A model generated the notes under the pieces. That model was not told the origin of the DNA and searched no databases. It saw only the letters and a program-made list of their open reading frames with translations. A stretch of DNA of 64,000 bases from [Haemophilus] ducreyi (lineage in GTDB: Bacteria > Pseudomonadota > Gammaproteobacteria > Enterobacterales > Pasteurellaceae). A program made the translations under genes and the position numbers. The stretch covers positions 39,628-103,627 of the forward strand of contig NZ_FOJC01000008.1 in NCBI RefSeq assembly GCF_900109315.1. Reading direction: 5' to 3'. Numbering within the stretch: position 1 is the stretch's first letter; the number at the start of each line of letters is the position of its first letter. Of the stretch, positions 31,455 through 43,195 are shown one piece after another.

Positions 31455-32636
31455 CTAGTCAAATAAACTTTTTACGGTTAATGCTAACCAATCCCATATT
31501 TTGCCTAAAAGCCCCGTTTCTTTCACTTCTTGTAATACTTGCAAATCGTGTACCGCAATATCTTTACTGTCTAATTGATAAATCACTTTCCCCACAACTT
31601 GACCTTTAGTTAATGGCGCTTCTAAATGTTTAGGTGTTAACTCATAGCGAACTTTCAAATCTGTTGTTTTGCCTTTAGGAATCGTGACAAAACCATCCGT
31701 TAACGTACCAAGTTGAACTTTATTGCTTTCACCATAGTAAATGCCTTGTTCTGAAACAGTTTGACCCGCAGGCAATGATTTAACCGTCTCGAAATTAGCA
31801 AAGCCCCATTGTAATAACTTTTTACTTTCAACTTCACGACCTTTATAAGTTGGCACGCCCATCACGACAGAAATCAAACGCGTATTACTATCAGTAGCTG
31901 ATGCAACTAAATTATAGCCCGCTTGATTAGTGTGACCGGTTTTCATACCGTCCACATTCATCGTTTTATCCCATAATAAGCCATTACGATTCGGTTGCGG
32001 TTTTTTAATATTATATTTAAATTCTTTTTCAGAGTAGATTTTATATTCTTCTGGCTGATCACGAATAACATGAGCACCAATAATAGCCATATCTAAAGCG
32101 GATGAATATTGACTCTCTTCATCTAGACCATGTACCGTTGTAAAATGCGTATTTTTCAAACCAAACTGTTGACCAAATTTATTCATTTGATCAATAAACT
32201 CTTGTTGCGAACCTGAAGTATGTTCCGCTAATGCAACCGCAGCGTCATTACCTGAAACAATAATTAAGCCTCGCATTAAATCGGCTACAGACACTTGGGT
32301 ATTTAAGTCTAAAAACATTAATGATGAACCCGGAAATTTTCGAGCCCAAGCATTTTCACTTACTGTGACCATATCACTGTTTTTTACTTTACCTTGTTTA
32401 ATCGCATCACCGACAACATAACTCGTCATCATTTTAGTTAATGATGCAGGATGTTGACGTTGTTGAGGATTTAAACTTGCTAATACCGCACCAGAGTTAT
32501 AGTCCATTAACACATAAGTTTGCGCATTTAATTGTGGTGCTGAAATACCAAATTCAACACTTGCATCTACTGCCACTGCTGAGTGGGAAAAAGCTAATGC
32601 AACAAGGCTGATTGATGTAAATAATCTTTTCTTCAT
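31455..32636 (-). CDS. dacA: D-alanyl-D-alanine carboxypeptidase (PBP5/6 type)
   Basis: A periplasmic low-molecular-weight PBP that trims the terminal D-Ala of pentapeptides. The 393-residue product has a signal peptide ending near residue 22 (SHSAVAV), the active-site SLTK (Ser65, Lys68), the SGN triad near 128 and KTG in GMKTGHTN near 231. The second domain and C-terminal amphipathic anchor (GKIWDWLALTVKSLF) follow. The order rlpA-dacA-ybeD is as in E. coli. Confidence 0.96.
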   Translation of the reverse strand: MKKRLFTSISLVALAFSHSAVAVDASVEFGISAPQLNAQTYVLMDYNSGAVLASLNPQQRQHPASLTKMMTSYVVGDAIKQGKVKNSDMVTVSENAWARKFPGSSLMFLDLNTQVSVADLMRGLIIVSGNDAAVALAEHTSGSQQEFIDQMNKFGQQFGLKNTHFTTVHGLDEESQYSSALDMAIIGAHVIRDQPEEYKIYSEKEFKYNIKKPQPNRNGLLWDKTMNVDGMKTGHTNQAGYNLVASATDSNTRLISVVMGVPTYKGREVESKKLLQWGFANFETVKSLPAGQTVSEQGIYYGESNKVQLGTLTDGFVTIPKGKTTDLKVRYELTPKHLEAPLTKGQVVGKVIYQLDSKDIAVHDLQVLQEVKETGLLGKIWDWLALTVKSLFD

Positions 32637-32730
32637 ACAAAATCCAACGTTTTAAAAAATGACAGATAATACAAGTAAGGGCTTATTGATATTCAATAAA
32701 CCCTAATTAACCTCACATAAGCGGATTAAG

Positions 32731-33285
32731 CTAAATATCTTCATTAACAGAAGTATTATTACCTTTTTTATTTTTATTAAGGACCGCTAATTTCACTTTC
32801 GCCAGCCCCGCTCTTTTCATTCCAAGCTCAATAGCTGCCGCTTTAGATAAGTCAACAATACGTGATCCATAATAAGGCCCACGATCATTCACTCTCACAA
32901 TAACCGAACGTCCATTACGCACATTAGTCACTTCAAGTAACGTGCCAAACGGTAATATTTTATGGGCTGCTGTCATTTCATTATTACTAAACCGCTCACC
33001 ATTAGCGGTTAAACGACCATTAAATTGATCACCATAATAACTAGCAATACCCGATTGATAATGGCTACGCAAGCTATTTTTATGCTGTTCTTTCAGCGAT
33101 TTATTGTTCGCTTTTTTTAAAGCAATTGTTCGTTTTACTTTAAGTATTTCTTTTTTATCTATTTCAGAAGCGGTTAATTTTTTTACTTCTGTATTTTTTA
33201 CGTCTTTGGTCGTTGCAACAGAATTCAATGTTCCGAAGGTTAAGAATCCAGCTAACAACAGGGTTACCATTTTACGTAATCGCAT
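32731..33285 (-). CDS. rlpA: RlpA-like septal ring lytic transglycosylase, short form
   Basis: RlpA proteins bind or cleave denuded peptidoglycan. The 184-residue product has an N-terminal signal sequence (MRLRKMVTLLLAGFLTFGTLNSVA), a charged linker rich in Lys, and a double-psi beta-barrel (about 80-170: SGIASYYGDQFNGRLTANGE...VIVRVNDRGPY). It lacks two parts of E. coli RlpA: no lipobox Cys is visible and there is no C-terminal SPOR domain. The conserved position between rodA and dacA supports the name. Catalytic activity is not assured. Confidence 0.88.
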   Translation of the reverse strand: MRLRKMVTLLLAGFLTFGTLNSVATTKDVKNTEVKKLTASEIDKKEILKVKRTIALKKANNKSLKEQHKNSLRSHYQSGIASYYGDQFNGRLTANGERFSNNEMTAAHKILPFGTLLEVTNVRNGRSVIVRVNDRGPYYGSRIVDLSKAAAIELGMKRAGLAKVKLAVLNKNKKGNNTSVNEDI

Positions 33286-33416
33286 AAGTTTTCCTCATTA
33301 GATATCGTATATCTGTAACGATGTGTTTTACGCCTTTATCACAGTAATGGCTATTTATCTTTCTTTTGATACCACTAAAAAACAAAAGTTCTTGCTTTCG
33401 ATAAAAACCAGAAAGA

Positions 33417-34541
33417 TTAAAGTCTACTATATGGATTACTGCTTTGCATACTTTTACGATGTACATAAGACGACATCATTAATCCAAAAGCAGCCATCAG
33501 CGTCACGTAAGAAGTTCCGCCATAACTAAAGAGCGGTAAGGGTACACCAACTACCGGTAAAATACCACTTACCATGCCAATGTTTACAAAAACATAAACA
33601 AAAAATAACAATGCTGTACCGCCCGAAATAAGGCGACCAAAAGCAGAATTTGCTTTAGCACCAATAACTAAGCCCCGAGCAATAATAAATAAATAGATCA
33701 CTAATAAAATTAGTACGCCCATCATACCGTGTTCCTCACCTAATACGGCGAAAATAAAGTCGGTATGCGGTTCTGGTAAAAACTCAAGTTGCGATTGCGT
33801 TCCCTCCATCCAACCTTTACCATGTAATCCACCGGAGCCAATCGCAATTTTGGATTGAATAATATGATACCCAGCCCCTAGCGGGTCTTTTTCAGAATCA
33901 ATTAACGTCATTACCCGTGTTTTTTGGTAATCGTGCATCAAAAAAAACCACATAACAGGAATAAATGCTGCTAAAGAAACGCCACCAATACTAATTAATT
34001 TCCAACTTAATCCAGCTAAAAAAAGCACAAAAATACCAGCAGCACACACTAAGATTGCAGTTCCCAAATCAGGTTGTGCAGCGACTAACAAAGTTGGAAA
34101 TATAATAATCATCAATGCAATAAACGTATCTTTCAAACTTGGAGGTAATGATCTTGCACCTAAATAAGTTGCGACCATTAACGGCACAGCTAATTTCGCA
34201 ATTTCCGAAGGCTGAAAGCGGATAAATCCAAGATTCAGCCAACGCTGTGCGCCTTTACTTGTTTCGCCGACTAAGTCGACCAATACCAACATCACAATGC
34301 AAACCAGATAAAGATAAGGAGAAATACGTTCATAAAAGCGTGGGGGAATCATTGCCATAAACAACATAACCACTAATCCTAATGAAATCTGAATCACTCG
34401 GTTAGTGAATATTTTTTCACTGGCACCACTAGCACTATATAGCACCAATAAACCATAGCCCGTAATGGCTAACAGCCCTAATAATAACCATAAATCAAGC
34501 GAAAAAATCTTCCAAAAAACTTTTTTGACAGCTCTATTCAT
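33417..34541 (-). CDS. mrdB: Rod-shape SEDS glycosyltransferase RodA
   Basis: Peptidoglycan polymerase of the elongasome, working with PBP2. The 374-residue product has about ten transmembrane segments and the SEDS features: [10 protein letters not shown] near 105, the catalytic-Asp loop [14 protein letters not shown] near 245 and FSYGGTSYV near the end. Its start overlaps the mrdA stop by eight bases, so the two proteins are translationally coupled. The gene order matches E. coli mrdA-mrdB. Confidence 0.97.
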   Translation of the reverse strand: MNRAVKKVFWKIFSLDLWLLLGLLAITGYGLLVLYSASGASEKIFTNRVIQISLGLVVMLFMAMIPPRFYERISPYLYLVCIVMLVLVDLVGETSKGAQRWLNLGFIRFQPSEIAKLAVPLMVATYLGARSLPPSLKDTFIALMIIIFPTLLVAAQPDLGTAILVCAAGIFVLFLAGLSWKLISIGGVSLAAFIPVMWFFLMHDYQKTRVMTLIDSEKDPLGAGYHIIQSKIAIGSGGLHGKGWMEGTQSQLEFLPEPHTDFIFAVLGEEHGMMGVLILLVIYLFIIARGLVIGAKANSAFGRLISGGTALLFFVYVFVNIGMVSGILPVVGVPLPLFSYGGTSYVTLMAAFGLMMSSYVHRKSMQSSNPYSRL

Positions 34542-36495
34542 TACTCACTTTATCCTTTTTTCGCTCAAGCGGTTGTGTTTTTTCTATGGTTTGAACGGGT
34601 TGAGCTACATTGTCTGAATGTTGTTTAAAAGTATGCGTTAAGGCAAAATCCATAATTTGTCGAGCAACCGGTGCCGCATTAGCACCACCGCCACCTGCAT
34701 TTTCTAAGATAATCGCGACCGCTACTTTAGGATCTTCATAAGGAGCATAACTAATAAACCAAGCATGGTCATGTAACTCTTTTTTCAATGTATCTTTATT
34801 ATATTTTGCACCATTAAGGTTAAATACTTGAGCTGTACCACTTTTACCCGCGGCTTGATAAAAAGAACCGCCCGCTTTTTTACCTGTACCATTTGGTGAA
34901 TTAATCACATTATACATACCTAGTTTTGCAACTTGCCAAAAGCGCTTTGGTACGCCTCTAATATCATCATAAAGCACAGGATCTTTATAGGCTTCTGTTT
35001 TATCGCTATCAATAATTTCTAGCATTAAATGCGGTGTATTTACACGGCCATTATTAATTAAAATGGCCATCGCCTTAGCTAATTGTAACGGAGTCGCAAT
35101 CCAATAGCCTTGCCCAATACCGACCGGAATAGTATCGCCTTGCACCCAAGCCTTTTTATACCGCTTCTGCTTCCACGTTCGGTTTGGATAAACGCCTGAA
35201 GATTCCTCAAACAAATCAATTCCCGTTTTCTGCCCAAAGCCAAATTTAGCCATCCACTCTGCCATTTTATCAATGCCGGTATCATAAGCTAGCTGATAAA
35301 AAAAAGTATCAGAAGATTCAGCGATTGCCTTATTAACATTAATTGAGCCATGCCCGCCTTTTTTCCAATCTCGATAGCGTTGCGTTGAGCCAGGAAAAAT
35401 CCAAAAACCAGGATCATATACCGTGGTATAGGGCGTAATTTTGCCTTCAGCTAAGCCCATTACCGCATAAAATGGCTTGACCGTTGACGCGGGCGGATAA
35501 GCGCCTTGCGTTGCACGGCTATAAAGTGGACGCGCCGGATCTTCAAGCAATCTCTTATAATCCGCTCCCGACACACCGCCAACAAACAAATTATTATCAT
35601 AGCTAGGGTTAGTAACCATCGCTAAAATACTACTATCACGCGGATCAAGCACCACAACTGACCCTTTTTGGGTCTCCAACACACATTGAATGTATTGTTG
35701 CAATTCAACATCAATACTCAACCGAATACTGCTTCCTGCGACACCAGCTTGATCACGTAACTTACGAATGACTTTGCCACGATTATTAATTTCAACTTCT
35801 TCAAAACCAGTTTGACCATGCAATTGGTCTTCATAGTATTTCTCAATACCTAATTTACCAATATCATACGAACCGGCGTAATTGCCAAACTTCCCCTCTT
35901 TTTCAAGCTTTTTCTTATCTTTTTCATTAATCTTAGCTACATAACCTAAAACATGTGTTAGCGTTTCAGCGTATGGATAATTACGTTTATAGTATGCTAG
36001 CACATCTAAACTCGGGAAGCGGTATTGATTAACCGCAAAGCGCGCTATCTGTTCTTCGCTTAAGTTACCTTTTAATAAAATAGGGGAATAACGTGAGGTG
36101 CGTTTTTTCTCTTTATAGAACGCTTCTATATCTTCATCGGTTAGCCCGACAATTTCCTTTAACTCAAGTAAAGTCTGTGTAATATCGGTAGTTTTCTCAG
36201 GAATAATATACAAACCAAAATAAGTGATATTTTCAGCTAATACTTTGCCATTACGATCATAAATCAAGCCACGCGTAGGCGGTACAGGCAATAATTTAAT
36301 TCGATTACCGTCTGAACGTGTTTGATAATCTTCATAATGAATAACCTGCAAGTGGTAAAGGTTGGTGATTAATACACTGGTTAATCCTAAAACAAAGAAA
36401 AAAGCAATCAATGCGCGACGTGCAAACAGATTACTTTCTGCTTTAGTATCCCGCACTTTTTGCAGTATTCGAGTGGCAGTCAATTTACCCAACAT
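34534..36495 (-). CDS. mrdA: Penicillin-binding protein 2
   Basis: The transpeptidase of the Rod complex and the target of mecillinam. The 653-residue product has a short cytoplasmic N-terminus, a transmembrane helix (about 28-48), a pedestal domain and the transpeptidase domain with [11 protein letters not shown] (active-site STVK), ESSDTFFY and KSGTAQVF. It follows rlmH by a 16-base gap and overlaps mrdB. The length is slightly above E. coli PBP2 (633). Confidence 0.98.
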   Translation of the reverse strand: MLGKLTATRILQKVRDTKAESNLFARRALIAFFFVLGLTSVLITNLYHLQVIHYEDYQTRSDGNRIKLLPVPPTRGLIYDRNGKVLAENITYFGLYIIPEKTTDITQTLLELKEIVGLTDEDIEAFYKEKKRTSRYSPILLKGNLSEEQIARFAVNQYRFPSLDVLAYYKRNYPYAETLTHVLGYVAKINEKDKKKLEKEGKFGNYAGSYDIGKLGIEKYYEDQLHGQTGFEEVEINNRGKVIRKLRDQAGVAGSSIRLSIDVELQQYIQCVLETQKGSVVVLDPRDSSILAMVTNPSYDNNLFVGGVSGADYKRLLEDPARPLYSRATQGAYPPASTVKPFYAVMGLAEGKITPYTTVYDPGFWIFPGSTQRYRDWKKGGHGSINVNKAIAESSDTFFYQLAYDTGIDKMAEWMAKFGFGQKTGIDLFEESSGVYPNRTWKQKRYKKAWVQGDTIPVGIGQGYWIATPLQLAKAMAILINNGRVNTPHLMLEIIDSDKTEAYKDPVLYDDIRGVPKRFWQVAKLGMYNVINSPNGTGKKAGGSFYQAAGKSGTAQVFNLNGAKYNKDTLKKELHDHAWFISYAPYEDPKVAVAIILENAGGGGANAAPVARQIMDFALTHTFKQHSDNVAQPVQTIEKTQPLERKKDKVSNE

Positions 36496-36511
36496 ACTCT
36501 CTCGTTGCCCA

Positions 36512-36979
36512 CTATTCTCGATGATAAGGGTGATTAGTGGTTAACGACCAAGCTCGATATAAACTCTCCGCCACAATCACACGCACTAATGAATGAGGTA
36601 ATGTTAAGGGGGAAAGCGACCAACTTTGTTCAGCAGCTTGCTTACATTCTGTAGAAAGCCCCTCATGGCCACCAATTAATAGGCAAATATCTCGCCCGTC
36701 ACTTTTCCAACTTTCTAACTGTGTTGCTAATTGTTCAGTAGTCCAAGGTTTACCTGGAATATCCAAACTAACTATCTTCGCTCTACCCGCTGCCTCCAAC
36801 ATTGCTTTGCCTTCTTGTTCGAGAATACGTTTAATATCCGCATTTTTACCTCGTTTACCTGCGGCAATTTCAATTAATTCAAACGGCATATCTTTTGGGA
36901 AACGGCGCTGATATTCCTCAAAGCCGTTTTTCACCCATACTGGCATTTTTGTGCCGACCGCGATCAGTTGTATTTTCAT
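36512..36979 (-). CDS. rlmH: 23S rRNA pseudouridine-1915 N3-methyltransferase RlmH
   Basis: A small SPOUT methyltransferase that methylates pseudouridine 1915 in helix 69. The 155 residues match the E. coli length; the trefoil-knot SAM site is in [10 protein letters not shown] (near 102) with the C-terminal Arg-Tyr segment [18 protein letters not shown]. It lies between rsfS and mrdA as in E. coli. Confidence 0.98.
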   Translation of the reverse strand: MKIQLIAVGTKMPVWVKNGFEEYQRRFPKDMPFELIEIAAGKRGKNADIKRILEQEGKAMLEAAGRAKIVSLDIPGKPWTTEQLATQLESWKSDGRDICLLIGGHEGLSTECKQAAEQSWSLSPLTLPHSLVRVIVAESLYRAWSLTTNHPYHRE

Positions 36980-37019
36980 CTTAATAAGCCTAGAAAAAGT
37001 AACTCTCGTGCTTTAACTG

Positions 37020-37334
37020 TTAACGCCAAAGTTTTTCTAGCTGATAAAGCTCACGTGCATCGGCTTGTAATAAATGCACTATCGCCTGCCCAAAATCGAC
37101 CACCACCCAATCCGCCACAGCTCGACCTTCTTCACCTAAAACCCCAACACCGGCTTTTTTTGCTTCTATAATCAACCGCTCAGCCGTAGAAGAAACGTGT
37201 CGTACTGAAGTACCGGTAGCAATAATCATTGTATCAGTAATACTTGATTTACCACGAACATCAATGGCTAAAATATCTTGAGCTTTTAAATCATCTAAAG
37301 TTGTTGTTAAAAATTCGATTACATGTTGTTCCAC
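37020..37334 (-). CDS. rsfS: Ribosomal silencing factor RsfS
   Basis: Binds L14 and blocks 30S-50S joining when nutrients are short. The 104-residue product starts MEQHVIEFLTTTLDDLKAQDI and shows the family segment ADWVVVDFGQAIVHLLQADARELYQLE. It is the first gene of the rsfS-rlmH-mrdA-mrdB-rlpA-dacA cluster. Confidence 0.97.
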   Translation of the reverse strand: MEQHVIEFLTTTLDDLKAQDILAIDVRGKSSITDTMIIATGTSVRHVSSTAERLIIEAKKAGVGVLGEEGRAVADWVVVDFGQAIVHLLQADARELYQLEKLWR

Positions 37335-37420
37335 GTTAATTTCTCTTAGTTAAGTTATTTAAAAGTATAATGCGCAAATTTTAGCATAATTTTTTCACAA
37401 TCGAAGAAAAGCAAAAAGAA

Positions 37421-37460
37421 AGCGGTCATTTTGGCAAATTTTTTTACAAAAATAACCGCT
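37421..37460. terminator. Inverted USS-like hairpin after mutS
   Basis: AGCGGT (37421-37426) pairs with ACCGCT (37455-37460), and ATTTT pairs with AAAAT inside with one mismatch. It sits 18 bases past the mutS stop and upstream of rsfS, with A/T-rich flanks, so it is likely the mutS terminator. Confidence 0.6.
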
Positions 37461-37477
37461 ATAAGCTATAGTTAAAT

Positions 37478-40081
37478 TCAACTAGACGCTAATAATTTTT
37501 TCAAGCGATATAGCTCATCTAACGCCTGACGAGGTGTTAATTCATCAGGTGTTATTGCTCTTAAGGCAAGCTCTACCGCACTCTCAACCGTTGCAAGCGG
37601 TGCCATTTTTTCCTCTTCTGGCATTTCCACCGTAAATAATAAATCCGCTTGCGGATGCTGTTGAGCCATTTTAGTTTGTTGTGAAATTTCTTCTAAATGC
37701 ACTAAACGTTGTTTTGCTAAGGCTATCACCTGTTTTGGCAACCCCGCTAATGCGGCTACCGCCAAGCCATAACTTTTGCTTGCCGCCCCTTCTTGTACAC
37801 TATGCATAAAGGCGATCGTATCATTATATTCACACGCATCTAAATGAACATTTGCCACGCCTTTTAACTGACTAGGTAAACTGGTTAATTCAAAATAGTG
37901 AGTGGCAAATAATGTCAATGATTGTGTTTTGTTCGCCAACCATTCAGCACACGCCCACGCCAAAGCTAACCCATCGTAAGTGGAAGTGCCACGCCCAATT
38001 TCATCAATCAGAACCATGCTTTGCGCAGTAGCTTGATGCAGAATATTTGCCATTTCAGTCATCTCAACCATAAAAGTAGAACGACCAGAGGCTAAATCAT
38101 CGCTAGCACCAATGCGGGTAAAAATACGATCGATCACACCAATTTCAGCACTTTCAGCCGGCACAAAACTGCCGATATACGCCATTAAACAAATCAAAGC
38201 CGTTTGACGCATATAAGTGCTTTTACCGCCCATATTTGGCCCGGTAACAATCAGTAAATGTCGTTGTGAATTCAAAAAAACCGTATTAGCAATAAATGGC
38301 TCCACCATCACGTGTTCAACCACCGGATGTCGCCCGGCTTTAATATTAATACCACGTTGCAAGCTAAAAGAGGGCCGAACATAATGCAAACTTTCTGCCC
38401 GCTCAGCCAAATTCACTAGCACATCTAATTCAGATAATGCCATTGCCGTTTGCTGTAGCGCGCCCAAATGCGGCATAATTAAATCAAACAACTGTTCATA
38501 AAGTTGCTTTTCTAATGCAAGTGCTGCACCTTTCGCCTTTAACACCTTATCCTCATAGTTTTTTAACTCAGGGATAATATACCGCTCAGCATTTTTCAAT
38601 GTTTGGCGGCGAACATAATGTATAGGTGCTTTATGTGCTTGCGCTTGGCTAATTTGAATGTAATAACCTTGTACAGCATTAAAACCGATCTTTAACGTAT
38701 CAATACCGGTACTTTCACGCTCACGAATTTCTAAATTATCTAAATATTGTGTCGCCCCCGCAGACAATGTACGCCATTCATCTAATTCTGCATGATAGCC
38801 TTCCGCGATTACCCCACCATCTCGTATTAACTGTGGCGGTGTTTCAATAATAGCCTGTTCTAACAGGGTATATAACTCACTAAAATCAGCAATTTTGGTC
38901 AATAATGCAGCCAAACAAGCGCCCAAATTTTGCGTACACTTTGCAATCAAAGGCAGTTGTGCCAATGCTGTTCGTAACCGAGTTAGATCTCTAGGACGTG
39001 CAGAACGCAAAGCAATGCGCGCCAAAATACGTTCCATATCGCCCACATTACGCAACAAAGGCTGAAGTGGTTCAATTTGCTCGTATTGTTGCAAAGTAGC
39101 GATCATATCTTGTCGGCTTTTTAGGATATCTAATTGCCTAATCGGTTGATGAATCCACCGCTTTAATAAACGGCTGCCCATTGGCGTAACGCATTTATCT
39201 AATACCGAAGCAAGCGTTGCTTCTGTACCGCCCGCTAAATTTTGAGTTAGCTCTAAATTTCTACGGGTGGCGGCATCTAATAACACCATTTCACTATCTT
39301 GCGAGAGATGAATGCTATTAATATGCGGTAAAGCAGTACGTTGTGTTTCTTGTGCATAATGTAAAACACAGCCGGCAGCACACAACGCAACTTTTGCTTG
39401 TTGAACACCAAAACCATCTAAACATTGGGTGCCAAATTGTCTATTTAATAATTGAATTGCAGTAACCAACTCAAATTCCCAACAAGGACGCCGCCGTAAC
39501 CCCTTATAATTATTTAACATGGGTATATAAGCAAAGTCTTCTGGATATAGTATTTCTGCCGGCATTACACGCTGTAATTCTGCCATTAAAGCCGTTTTAT
39601 TGGCTAATTCACTGATCAAAAATCGCCCGGAAGTCATATCTAATGTAGCAATCGCAAAAACACCTTTTTGCTCGCAAATAGCCGCCACCAAATTATCTTG
39701 TCGTTCAGGTAATAAGGCTTCATCACTGACAGTCCCCGGCGTTACAATCCGCACTACTTTACGCTCGACCGGTCCTTTTGAAGCCCCCACTTCGCCTATT
39801 TGCTCACAAATTGCCACCGACTCACCAAGTGCCACTAGTTTAGCTAAATAGCCTTCCACTGCATGATAAGGCACACCTGCCATTGGGATTGGCTCACCAG
39901 CAGAGGCCCCCCGTTTGGTTAATGAAATATCTAATAACACCGCAGCTTTTTTAGCATCTTCATAAAAAAGTTCGTAAAAATCCCCCATTCGATAAAATAA
40001 CAAAATATCGGGATGTTGCGCTTTTAATTGCAGATATTGCTGCATCATCGGAGTATGTTGTGAAACATCTTTATTCATCAA
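37478..40081 (-). CDS. mutS: DNA mismatch repair protein MutS
   Basis: The mismatch-recognition ATPase. The 867-residue product has the mismatch-contact motif [15 protein letters not shown] (Phe-x-Glu) near residue 30, connector, lever and clamp domains, the P-loop [12 protein letters not shown] near 630, and a helix-turn-helix tail with [19 protein letters not shown]. The length is that of E. coli MutS (853). No frame damage, so mismatch repair by this gene should be intact despite the decay seen elsewhere. Confidence 0.98.
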   Translation of the reverse strand: MMNKDVSQHTPMMQQYLQLKAQHPDILLFYRMGDFYELFYEDAKKAAVLLDISLTKRGASAGEPIPMAGVPYHAVEGYLAKLVALGESVAICEQIGEVGASKGPVERKVVRIVTPGTVSDEALLPERQDNLVAAICEQKGVFAIATLDMTSGRFLISELANKTALMAELQRVMPAEILYPEDFAYIPMLNNYKGLRRRPCWEFELVTAIQLLNRQFGTQCLDGFGVQQAKVALCAAGCVLHYAQETQRTALPHINSIHLSQDSEMVLLDAATRRNLELTQNLAGGTEATLASVLDKCVTPMGSRLLKRWIHQPIRQLDILKSRQDMIATLQQYEQIEPLQPLLRNVGDMERILARIALRSARPRDLTRLRTALAQLPLIAKCTQNLGACLAALLTKIADFSELYTLLEQAIIETPPQLIRDGGVIAEGYHAELDEWRTLSAGATQYLDNLEIRERESTGIDTLKIGFNAVQGYYIQISQAQAHKAPIHYVRRQTLKNAERYIIPELKNYEDKVLKAKGAALALEKQLYEQLFDLIMPHLGALQQTAMALSELDVLVNLAERAESLHYVRPSFSLQRGINIKAGRHPVVEHVMVEPFIANTVFLNSQRHLLIVTGPNMGGKSTYMRQTALICLMAYIGSFVPAESAEIGVIDRIFTRIGASDDLASGRSTFMVEMTEMANILHQATAQSMVLIDEIGRGTSTYDGLALAWACAEWLANKTQSLTLFATHYFELTSLPSQLKGVANVHLDACEYNDTIAFMHSVQEGAASKSYGLAVAALAGLPKQVIALAKQRLVHLEEISQQTKMAQQHPQADLLFTVEMPEEEKMAPLATVESAVELALRAITPDELTPRQALDELYRLKKLLASS

Positions 40082-40164
40082 GTTATCATCCTAAATGACC
40101 TAGTTAGCCTTAGTTTAGCAAATTAAAGCACTATAAAATACTCATCAAATTGAGAAATCGTTAA

Positions 40165-40192
40165 CAAAAAAGGGCACCGAAGTGCCCTTTTA
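40165..40192 (-). terminator. Terminator of hgbA
   Basis: AAGGGCAC (40170-40177), loop CGAA, GTGCCCTT (40182-40189), with T-rich flank on the minus strand, 20 bases after the hgbA stop. Confidence 0.9.
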
Positions 40193-40211
40193 AATTTATT
40201 AATCCTAATGA

Positions 40212-43127
40212 TTAGAAAGTGATCTCTGCATTCACACGGAAATTACGTCCCGGTGCGTTAAAGCGTTTAATCCCTTTACCTGTTTTTTGATTAATTAAGT
40301 TAGTTGTACCAAATGGACGGATAGAACGGATGCTATCCCAAGTGCCATATTCACGGTTTGTAAGGTTATACACCCCAGCACGCAATGTCACGTTTTTAAC
40401 TGGCTTAATATAAGCAATTAAATCGACTAACGTATAGCTATCACTACGCCATTTAATGTGTTGGTCTTTTTGATCTTTTCCATCATAGAACATATTGAAG
40501 GTATCTTTTTCTTTTTTAGCACTTGCGTGTGTTAAATACATATCTACCCCAAATTTTTCTTGTGTATGTTCATAACCTAGCCCAACCACATGTGTTTGAG
40601 GTTGAATCACATTCATTGGGGTATCCAACTTATTAGTATCTCTTTGTTTACCTTCTTCACCTACTTTGCTACTCATTCTGCCTTTTTGTAAGCTAAGTTT
40701 ATAAGATAAATTAAAGCCATCTAATACGCCCCAAACATCACCTAAATGTAATCTAGAATTAACTTCAAGCCCTTTGACGCGTGCTTTATCACGGTTAACA
40801 TTTTGGTAAAGTAAAGTTTCTAATTGACTACCGCCATTACCATAAGGTAACGAACCTTTTTTCAAATAGGCCAAATCTAAGAAATCTTTATAATCTGTTT
40901 GGAATAGGTTGACTGTTAAGAAACTTTGTTGCTTATGTAACGTAATTGCCACTTCCTTATTTTTAGATCTTTCCGCTTTTAAATCTAAATTTGGATAAAT
41001 AGAGAATGAAGGGTGCTGGAATACAAAATAAATCTCATCTGAAGTTGGTGCTCTAAAACCTGTGGCATATTTTGCTTGGATTTTCAAGAAATCCATTGGG
41101 TCAAAACTAAAGGTGGCACTATAAGAGTTAGCTGAAAACTTGGTCTTTTTCGATGCTAAATAAACCGCATTTTTTTCCGCATTCTCATTTTTTTCATCTT
41201 GTGTAGCATAAGTATTCTTAGGTTTCAATTCAATAAAACGCCCTAAAATCAAATCTGTCGGTAATTTAGGTGTAGTACCAGGGATATATTTAGGGTCGTG
41301 TTTTATACGATCATAACGGTATGCCAAATCTAAATTAACCTTATCATTTAGCTTAATTTTATCCGTCACATATAACGCGCCTGTTTTAGTTTTAACTGGA
41401 ATTAAGAAACTAAATAATCTATCTTCATGAGAACATAAAGTTGTAAAACTATTCCCATTATATGGTTGACATTTATTGGGTTTACCGTTTTCCTCACCAA
41501 AAAAGATATTTGCCCACCACTGCCTATTATAGGCTTCATAGCCAGCCCTATTGATCATACTTTTTTTAACTTCGCTATATAAACCACCATAAGTCGCATT
41601 ATGTTCTACACTTTTTAGCTTAAAGCTTTTAGTTAAATCTATATTATACTGCTGAGTATCAGTATTTAAATCACGATCTCTCCATTGATTTTCTACATAA
41701 CCTTTTTCGCTAGGTAAATACACACGGCTAAATTTTTTATTTTCACCACGGCTTTCTAATACAGCATATTTCCCATTGCCATTATTCATAGTTTTTTCAG
41801 ATAGCTCATAAGTTATATATTTATATTCATTAGGGGAATTGCCATATCCATTATTTGTACTTGATAATAATTGCATGGGCTTAGAACAATCATATTGATC
41901 ACAATTAATTAAAATGCTATCTACATTAAATTCTTTAACTCTTACTTCTTTACCTTTGCTATCAAAATAGTTATTAAACTCTCCCTCTTTTTTGTGTGTA
42001 ATTTTACCATCATGTTTATCTAAAAATATCCCTTTATCATTAATGTATAGCCCAGAAGGGTTAGCAATAGTAGGACAATCAATTTCACCATTAACGTCAC
42101 AATATTCATCTAAACGAGCTTTCAATTTAATTTTCTGGTGATTATGGGTAATTTTGAGTGTATCCCAAAAGTCATTAGTATCAAAATTTTCATAGACAAC
42201 AGAAATATTTTTACGGTTACTTTTATCATGAGTATGGCGTACATCTTTTAAAAATGGCCCACCATTATAAGAGGTAAATGCATTAGACCAATCAGTACCT
42301 CGGCTGGTATTACGACTATCATCATAGCCTAGGGTAAAGCGGTTGGTATCATTTAATTGATAGCCTATTTTAATTAAGCTGCTTTGTTTAGTAATTTTAT
42401 ATGGGTCGGCTTTTTCACGTTCTTTACGAACGACTGATCCATCATAATGGCGATGCCCATAATTACGTAATTCATTGCCGTGGCGTTGGGTGTGTACGGC
42501 TAATAAATCAAAATCGCTATAACGGCCAGCTGCAGTCACGCTATGTAATTTTTGATTATCTGCACTTGAGTAGCCAGTTTTATAGCCAAAATGGTAATTT
42601 TTATCGATTAAATAATCGCGTACATCTTTAGATTCAAATGAAACAGTTCCGCCTAAGCTTCCGCTACCTGTACGAATAGCATCTGCACCTTTTTGAATGA
42701 CCACTTGTTTTAAGTTTTCAACCTCTACACCGTTACGGGTATTATTAAAATTGCCGTAACCTTCAAATAATTCTTTAAACCCTTGTGATGAAATCGTTTC
42801 AGCTTGGTGTAAGCCATCAACCACTACCGCAACACGGTTTTCATCAACACCACGAATAGCATAACCTGAGCTACCAAAGCGACCTTTTTCTACTACGGTT
42901 ATCCCGGTTTCATAACGGACTAAATCACGGCTATCTTGAACTTGCTGTTTGCTGAGCGCTTTAGCATTTTTTTTGATTTCACCTACATTTTTGTTATGTA
43001 CCGAGTCGTCCTCCGACGAAACAACAATAGTTTCTAATTTTTCTGTTTGCATATTGCTTTCGGCATAAACCGTGTGAGCATACCCCAAAATACAGAGAGT
43101 AATCGCTGAGAGTTTATTCGTTTTCAT
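40212..43127 (-). CDS. hgbA: TonB-dependent haemoglobin receptor HgbA
   Basis: An outer-membrane receptor that strips haem from haemoglobin using TonB energy. The 971-residue product has a signal peptide ending VYA (residue 22), a TonB box ETIVVS (32-37), a plug domain (about 45-170: YAIRGVDENRVAVVVDG, EVENLKQVVIQKGADAIRTGSGSLGG) and a 22-strand barrel ending in Phe (VNAEITF). Long extracellular loops around 330-480 carry paired cysteines (CDVNGEIDC, CDQYDC). The size and features match HgbA of H. ducreyi and A. pleuropneumoniae. Haemoglobin specificity is inferred; haptoglobin or transferrin receptors of the family are alternatives. A Fur-like site lies upstream. Confidence 0.87.
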   Translation of the reverse strand: MKTNKLSAITLCILGYAHTVYAESNMQTEKLETIVVSSEDDSVHNKNVGEIKKNAKALSKQQVQDSRDLVRYETGITVVEKGRFGSSGYAIRGVDENRVAVVVDGLHQAETISSQGFKELFEGYGNFNNTRNGVEVENLKQVVIQKGADAIRTGSGSLGGTVSFESKDVRDYLIDKNYHFGYKTGYSSADNQKLHSVTAAGRYSDFDLLAVHTQRHGNELRNYGHRHYDGSVVRKEREKADPYKITKQSSLIKIGYQLNDTNRFTLGYDDSRNTSRGTDWSNAFTSYNGGPFLKDVRHTHDKSNRKNISVVYENFDTNDFWDTLKITHNHQKIKLKARLDEYCDVNGEIDCPTIANPSGLYINDKGIFLDKHDGKITHKKEGEFNNYFDSKGKEVRVKEFNVDSILINCDQYDCSKPMQLLSSTNNGYGNSPNEYKYITYELSEKTMNNGNGKYAVLESRGENKKFSRVYLPSEKGYVENQWRDRDLNTDTQQYNIDLTKSFKLKSVEHNATYGGLYSEVKKSMINRAGYEAYNRQWWANIFFGEENGKPNKCQPYNGNSFTTLCSHEDRLFSFLIPVKTKTGALYVTDKIKLNDKVNLDLAYRYDRIKHDPKYIPGTTPKLPTDLILGRFIELKPKNTYATQDEKNENAEKNAVYLASKKTKFSANSYSATFSFDPMDFLKIQAKYATGFRAPTSDEIYFVFQHPSFSIYPNLDLKAERSKNKEVAITLHKQQSFLTVNLFQTDYKDFLDLAYLKKGSLPYGNGGSQLETLLYQNVNRDKARVKGLEVNSRLHLGDVWGVLDGFNLSYKLSLQKGRMSSKVGEEGKQRDTNKLDTPMNVIQPQTHVVGLGYEHTQEKFGVDMYLTHASAKKEKDTFNMFYDGKDQKDQHIKWRSDSYTLVDLIAYIKPVKNVTLRAGVYNLTNREYGTWDSIRSIRPFGTTNLINQKTGKGIKRFNAPGRNFRVNAEITF

Positions 43128-43180
43128 TACGTATTCCTTAAATGTTAAGTATTAGTGAAGTTATGTAAGTTTGATTTTAA

Positions 43181-43195
43181 TAAAAACGATTATCA
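43181..43195 (-). promoter_or_regulatory. Candidate Fur site upstream of hgbA
   Basis: The minus strand reads TGATAATCGTTTTTA, whose left half matches the Fur 7-1-7 element (TGATAATnATTATCA) exactly and whose right half matches weakly. It lies 54-68 bases before the hgbA start. Iron control is plausible for this gene. Confidence 0.4.
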
